Positions 6,406 to 8,724 of a DNA stretch of 8,724 nucleotides are shown piece by piece. The notes beneath the pieces are model-generated. The model did no database searches. It saw nothing but the letters and a program-made list of their open reading frames with translations, and was not told the origin of the DNA. Each line of letters starts with the position of its first letter. Positions within the stretch are counted from its first letter, which is position 1. Position numbers and translations under genes: made by a program. Source of the stretch: Candidatus Sulfotelmatobacter sp. (lineage in GTDB: Bacteria; Acidobacteriota; Terriglobia; Terriglobales; Acidobacteriaceae); contig JASICF010000279.1 in the NCBI GenBank assembly GCA_030044775.1, forward strand, positions 1-8,724, given 5' to 3'.

Positions 6406-8724
6406 TCACTCGCCATAAGGAACCCAGATATTTTTTACCTGCGTGGCGTGTTCCAGGAACCAGCGCCCTTCGGCAAACCTCGAATCGAACCAGTCGATGG
6501 CTCGGCCTTCGTTCGTCCAAACCTGCTTCAGGTTGCCCACCGACATGGCTTTTGCGGCAGTGGCGCTCGCGGCATCGCCAAAGCACCAAACCGCATCGAC
6601 GTCATCGTGTTCGGCGATGGTTTTCAAAAGCGGAGAAACGTATCCCGTCACAATGTTGACCGCGCCGGCAGCCATGTCGCTGGTATCGAAAACTTGATAG
6701 AGATCGGCGGCGATCAGCGGATACGCCTCGGATGGAACCGCGATCACCGTGTTGCCGACGGAAAGAGCCGGCATCACAAGAGACAAAAACCCGAGCAACG
6801 GCGCTTCCCTCGGACAGATGATGCCCATCGTTCCCAGAGGTTCGTTCATGGCGATCGCGATATTACGAAAAGGAGGGTTGTGCACCGCGCCATCGAATTT
6901 GTCGGCCCACGCCGCATAAGAGAAGATGCGCTGGATGCCAATCTCAAGTTCGGCTTCAGCCTGCTTTTCGCCGACCGCGGCTGCCAGGCGGCGCGCAACC
7001 TCGTCGCGACGCTGTGAAAGATTCTCGGCGCAATAGTAAAGCACTTGCGCACGGTTGTGCGCGGTCGCTTTGGTCCATGCCTCGGCCTTCCGCGCTGCCT
7101 CGACAGCATTGCGAATATCCTTTCGGTTGCCGAGCGAGGCTTCGCCCAACAACTTTCCGTCTGGAGAGCGAACTTCCATGCTGTAACCCGAATCGGGCCG
7201 AGCCTGCTTGCCACCGATGTACAGCTTCACCGTCCGATCGATGGCCGGGGTCGCGGACTCGTCAGGTTGGTCAACGTTTTTGGAAACAGCCGCGCGCTCG
7301 GAGGAGAGCTTGGGAAGTTTCTTAAACCATGCCGGCTGCAGGTATTCCAGCATGCCTTCTCTGCCGCCCTCGCGGCCGAACCCGCTCTCACGATATCCGC
7401 CAAAACCGCAGGAGGCGTCAAAAAGGTTCGTGCAGTTCACCCACACAACGCCGGCTTTCAGTTGCGATGCAACCTGCAAAGCCACATTCACGTTCTCACT
7501 CCAGACGCAGGCTGCCAATCCATAAACCGTATTGTTCGCCAACTCAACCGCTTCCCGCGGAGTTCGAAACGTCATGGCTGCAAGCACCGGCCCGAAAATT
7601 TCCTGTTGCGCCACGATCGACGTAGGGTGTACATCGCTGAGAAGCGTGGGTGGGAAGAAAAATCCGCGGGCAGGCAATTCGATCTGCGGCTGCCAGCAGG
7701 TTGCGCCTTCCGCGATTCCCTGCGCGACCATCCTTTGAATGCGTTCCAACTGCACACGGGCAACGATCGCTCCGATGTCGATGGCTTTATCGAGCGGTGG
7801 TCCGATGCGCAATGTGCTCATGCGCTGCCGAATTTTTCCGATCAGCGCCTCGGCAATGCTTTCCTGCATCAACAGACGTGAACCAGCACAGCAGACTTGC
7901 CCTTGATTGAACCAGATTCCATCGACCAGCCCTTCGACCGCGCTGTCGAGATCGGCATCGTCAAAGACAACGAACGGGGATTTCCCGCCCAATTCGAGAG
8001 ACAGGCGCTTCTCGGTTCCTGCGGTTGCGGCGCGAATCGCGCGCCCGACCTCGGTTGAGCCGGTGAATGCGATCTTGTCGACATCAGGATGCTTGACCAG
8101 CGCCTCGCCCGTCGAACCATCCCCGGTGACGATATTCACCACGCCAGCAGGCAGACCGGCTTCTTCGCATAAGCCCGCAAAAGCGAGCGCGGTGAGGGGC
8201 GTGTATTCGGCCGGCTTCAGCACGACTGTATTTCCAGCTGCAAGCGCAGGCGCAATTTTCCACGCCAGCATGAGCAGCGGGAAGTTCCAGGGAATGATTT
8301 GGCCCACTACGCCACAAGGCTCGAACTCGGCAAATTCCTGATCGAGCAACTGCGCCCAGCCGGCGTGATAGTAGAAATGCCTGGCAACCAGGGGAATGTC
8401 GATGTCGCGGCTCTCGCGAATCGGCTTGCCGTTATCCATGGTTTCGAGAACGGCAAGCAGCCGCGAGTGTTTCTGCACCAGCCGGGCCAACGCATAGAGG
8501 TAGCGAGCGCGAATATGAGGAGCAAGCGAGCGCCACCTGGGAAATGCCGCGCGAGCCGCCGTCACAGCGGCATTAACATCAGCTGGCGAGCCTTGCGCAA
8601 CCGAGGCCAGCGTTTCTCCGGTGGAGGGATCAAGCGTCTCGAAGTAAACCCGCTCGACTGGCATCTGCCATCTGCCATCGATGAAATGGGCAAACTTCCG
8701 GCCGTGACGTTCCAGCCAGGATTG
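6406..8724 (-). CDS. ALDH16-type double-domain aldehyde dehydrogenase (N-terminus beyond the window)
   Basis: The frame is open to the window edge: 20 further codons precede the ATG at 8664 and encode ALDH-like sequence (HFIDGRW), so that ATG is internal. 772 residues are visible; ALDH16 proteins are about 800, so little is missing. Counting from that Met, the first domain (to about 445) is complete: Asn127 in IPWNFP, Lys150 and Glu153 in KPAEYTP, FTGSTEVG (200-207), base Glu224 in LELGGK, nucleophile Cys258 in GQVCCAG, and Glu355 in QEIFGP. A polar linker (about 450-477) leads to a second ALDH-like half (478-752) that has lost the motifs: CPREAP replaces PWNFP, VPSEAYP replaces KPAEYTP, and there is no Cys loop. 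This active-plus-pseudo-domain plan is the known hallmark of bacterial ALDH16. It should oxidise aldehydes with NAD in the cytosol; substrate unknown. The same-strand dehydrogenase downstream suggests joint function. Confidence 0.93.
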   Translation of the reverse strand, partial: QSWLERHGRKFAHFIDGRWQMPVERVYFETLDPSTGETLASVAQGSPADVNAAVTAARAAFPRWRSLAPHIRARYLYALARLVQKHSRLLAVLETMDNGKPIRESRDIDIPLVARHFYYHAGWAQLLDQEFAEFEPCGVVGQIIPWNFPLLMLAWKIAPALAAGNTVVLKPAEYTPLTALAFAGLCEEAGLPAGVVNIVTGDGSTGEALVKHPDVDKIAFTGSTEVGRAIRAATAGTEKRLSLELGGKSPFVVFDDADLDSAVEGLVDGIWFNQGQVCCAGSRLLMQESIAEALIGKIRQRMSTLRIGPPLDKAIDIGAIVARVQLERIQRMVAQGIAEGATCWQPQIELPARGFFFPPTLLSDVHPTSIVAQQEIFGPVLAAMTFRTPREAVELANNTVYGLAACVWSENVNVALQVASQLKAGVVWVNCTNLFDASCGFGGYRESGFGREGGREGMLEYLQPAWFKKLPKLSSERAAVSKNVDQPDESATPAIDRTVKLYIGGKQARPDSGYSMEVRSPDGKLLGEASLGNRKDIRNAVEAARKAEAWTKATAHNRAQVLYYCAENLSQRRDEVARRLAAAVGEKQAEAELEIGIQRIFSYAAWADKFDGAVHNPPFRNIAIAMNEPLGTMGIICPREAPLLGFLSLVMPALSVGNTVIAVPSEAYPLIAADLYQVFDTSDMAAGAVNIVTGYVSPLLKTIAEHDDVDAVWCFGDAASATAAKAMSVGNLKQVWTNEGRAIDWFDSRFAEGRWFLEHATQVKNIWVPYGE

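Noticed and set aside
6271..7017. 248-codon open frame on the plus strand starting in the gap between the dehydrogenase genes
   Set aside because: Most of it is antisense to the ALDH16 gene; composition is shadow-like and its ATG lies inside the intergenic hairpin without a ribosome binding site.
7045..7881. 278-codon open frame on the plus strand
   Set aside because: It lies wholly antisense to the well-supported ALDH16 gene, is rich in Arg/His/Cys without domain motifs, and has no ribosome binding site. It is a shadow of GC-rich coding DNA.
8662..8664. ATG at 8664 as true start of the ALDH16 gene
   Set aside because: The frame stays open to the window edge, and the upstream codons encode HFIDGRW, which matches the FI(N/G)GxW segment found near the N-terminus of ALDH proteins, so this Met is internal.

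Overview
The window looks like chromosomal DNA of a moderately GC-rich, Gram-negative environmental bacterium. The best guess is Acidobacteriota (Terriglobia/Koribacter-like). That is inferred from gene content: a secreted protein built from GloVer-type tandem repeats with a TIG/IPT tail, a bacterial ALDH16-type double aldehyde dehydrogenase, and a stand-alone PyrR. No rRNA or other phylogenetic marker is present. I see no tRNA, CRISPR array, insertion sequence, integrase or phage gene.

Layout. The left half is read on the plus strand. It starts with a membrane-bound diguanylate cyclase (84-1919) with about ten predicted transmembrane helices, a coiled coil and a GGEEF domain that keeps its inhibitory RxxD site. 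A 260-base gap rich in inverted repeats leads to pyrR (2180-2752), which encodes the uracil-sensing RNA-binding regulator/uracil phosphoribosyltransferase. No pyrimidine biosynthesis gene follows it. A 295-base gap holding two hairpins and a candidate promoter with a palindrome leads to a secreted or lipid-anchored repeat protein (3048-4538), read here as a seven-bladed beta-propeller plus one TIG/IPT domain. The right half is read on the minus strand. It contains an ALDH16-type double-domain aldehyde dehydrogenase (6406-8724, its N-terminus cut by the window edge), then 249 bases downstream a classical single-domain aldehyde dehydrogenase (4651-6156). A strong 11-bp hairpin (4591-4619) lies where the two halves converge and probably terminates transcription from both sides.

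How the genes work together. The two aldehyde dehydrogenases probably form one NAD-dependent aldehyde-oxidising module; the aldehyde source is not visible. The other three genes show no clear functional link and look like independent transcription units. No unmistakably new system is present. The points most worth a second look are the degenerate second half of the ALDH16 protein, the predicted strand-swap closure of the propeller, the structured leader of the orphan pyrR, and the unassigned ten-helix sensor module of the cyclase.
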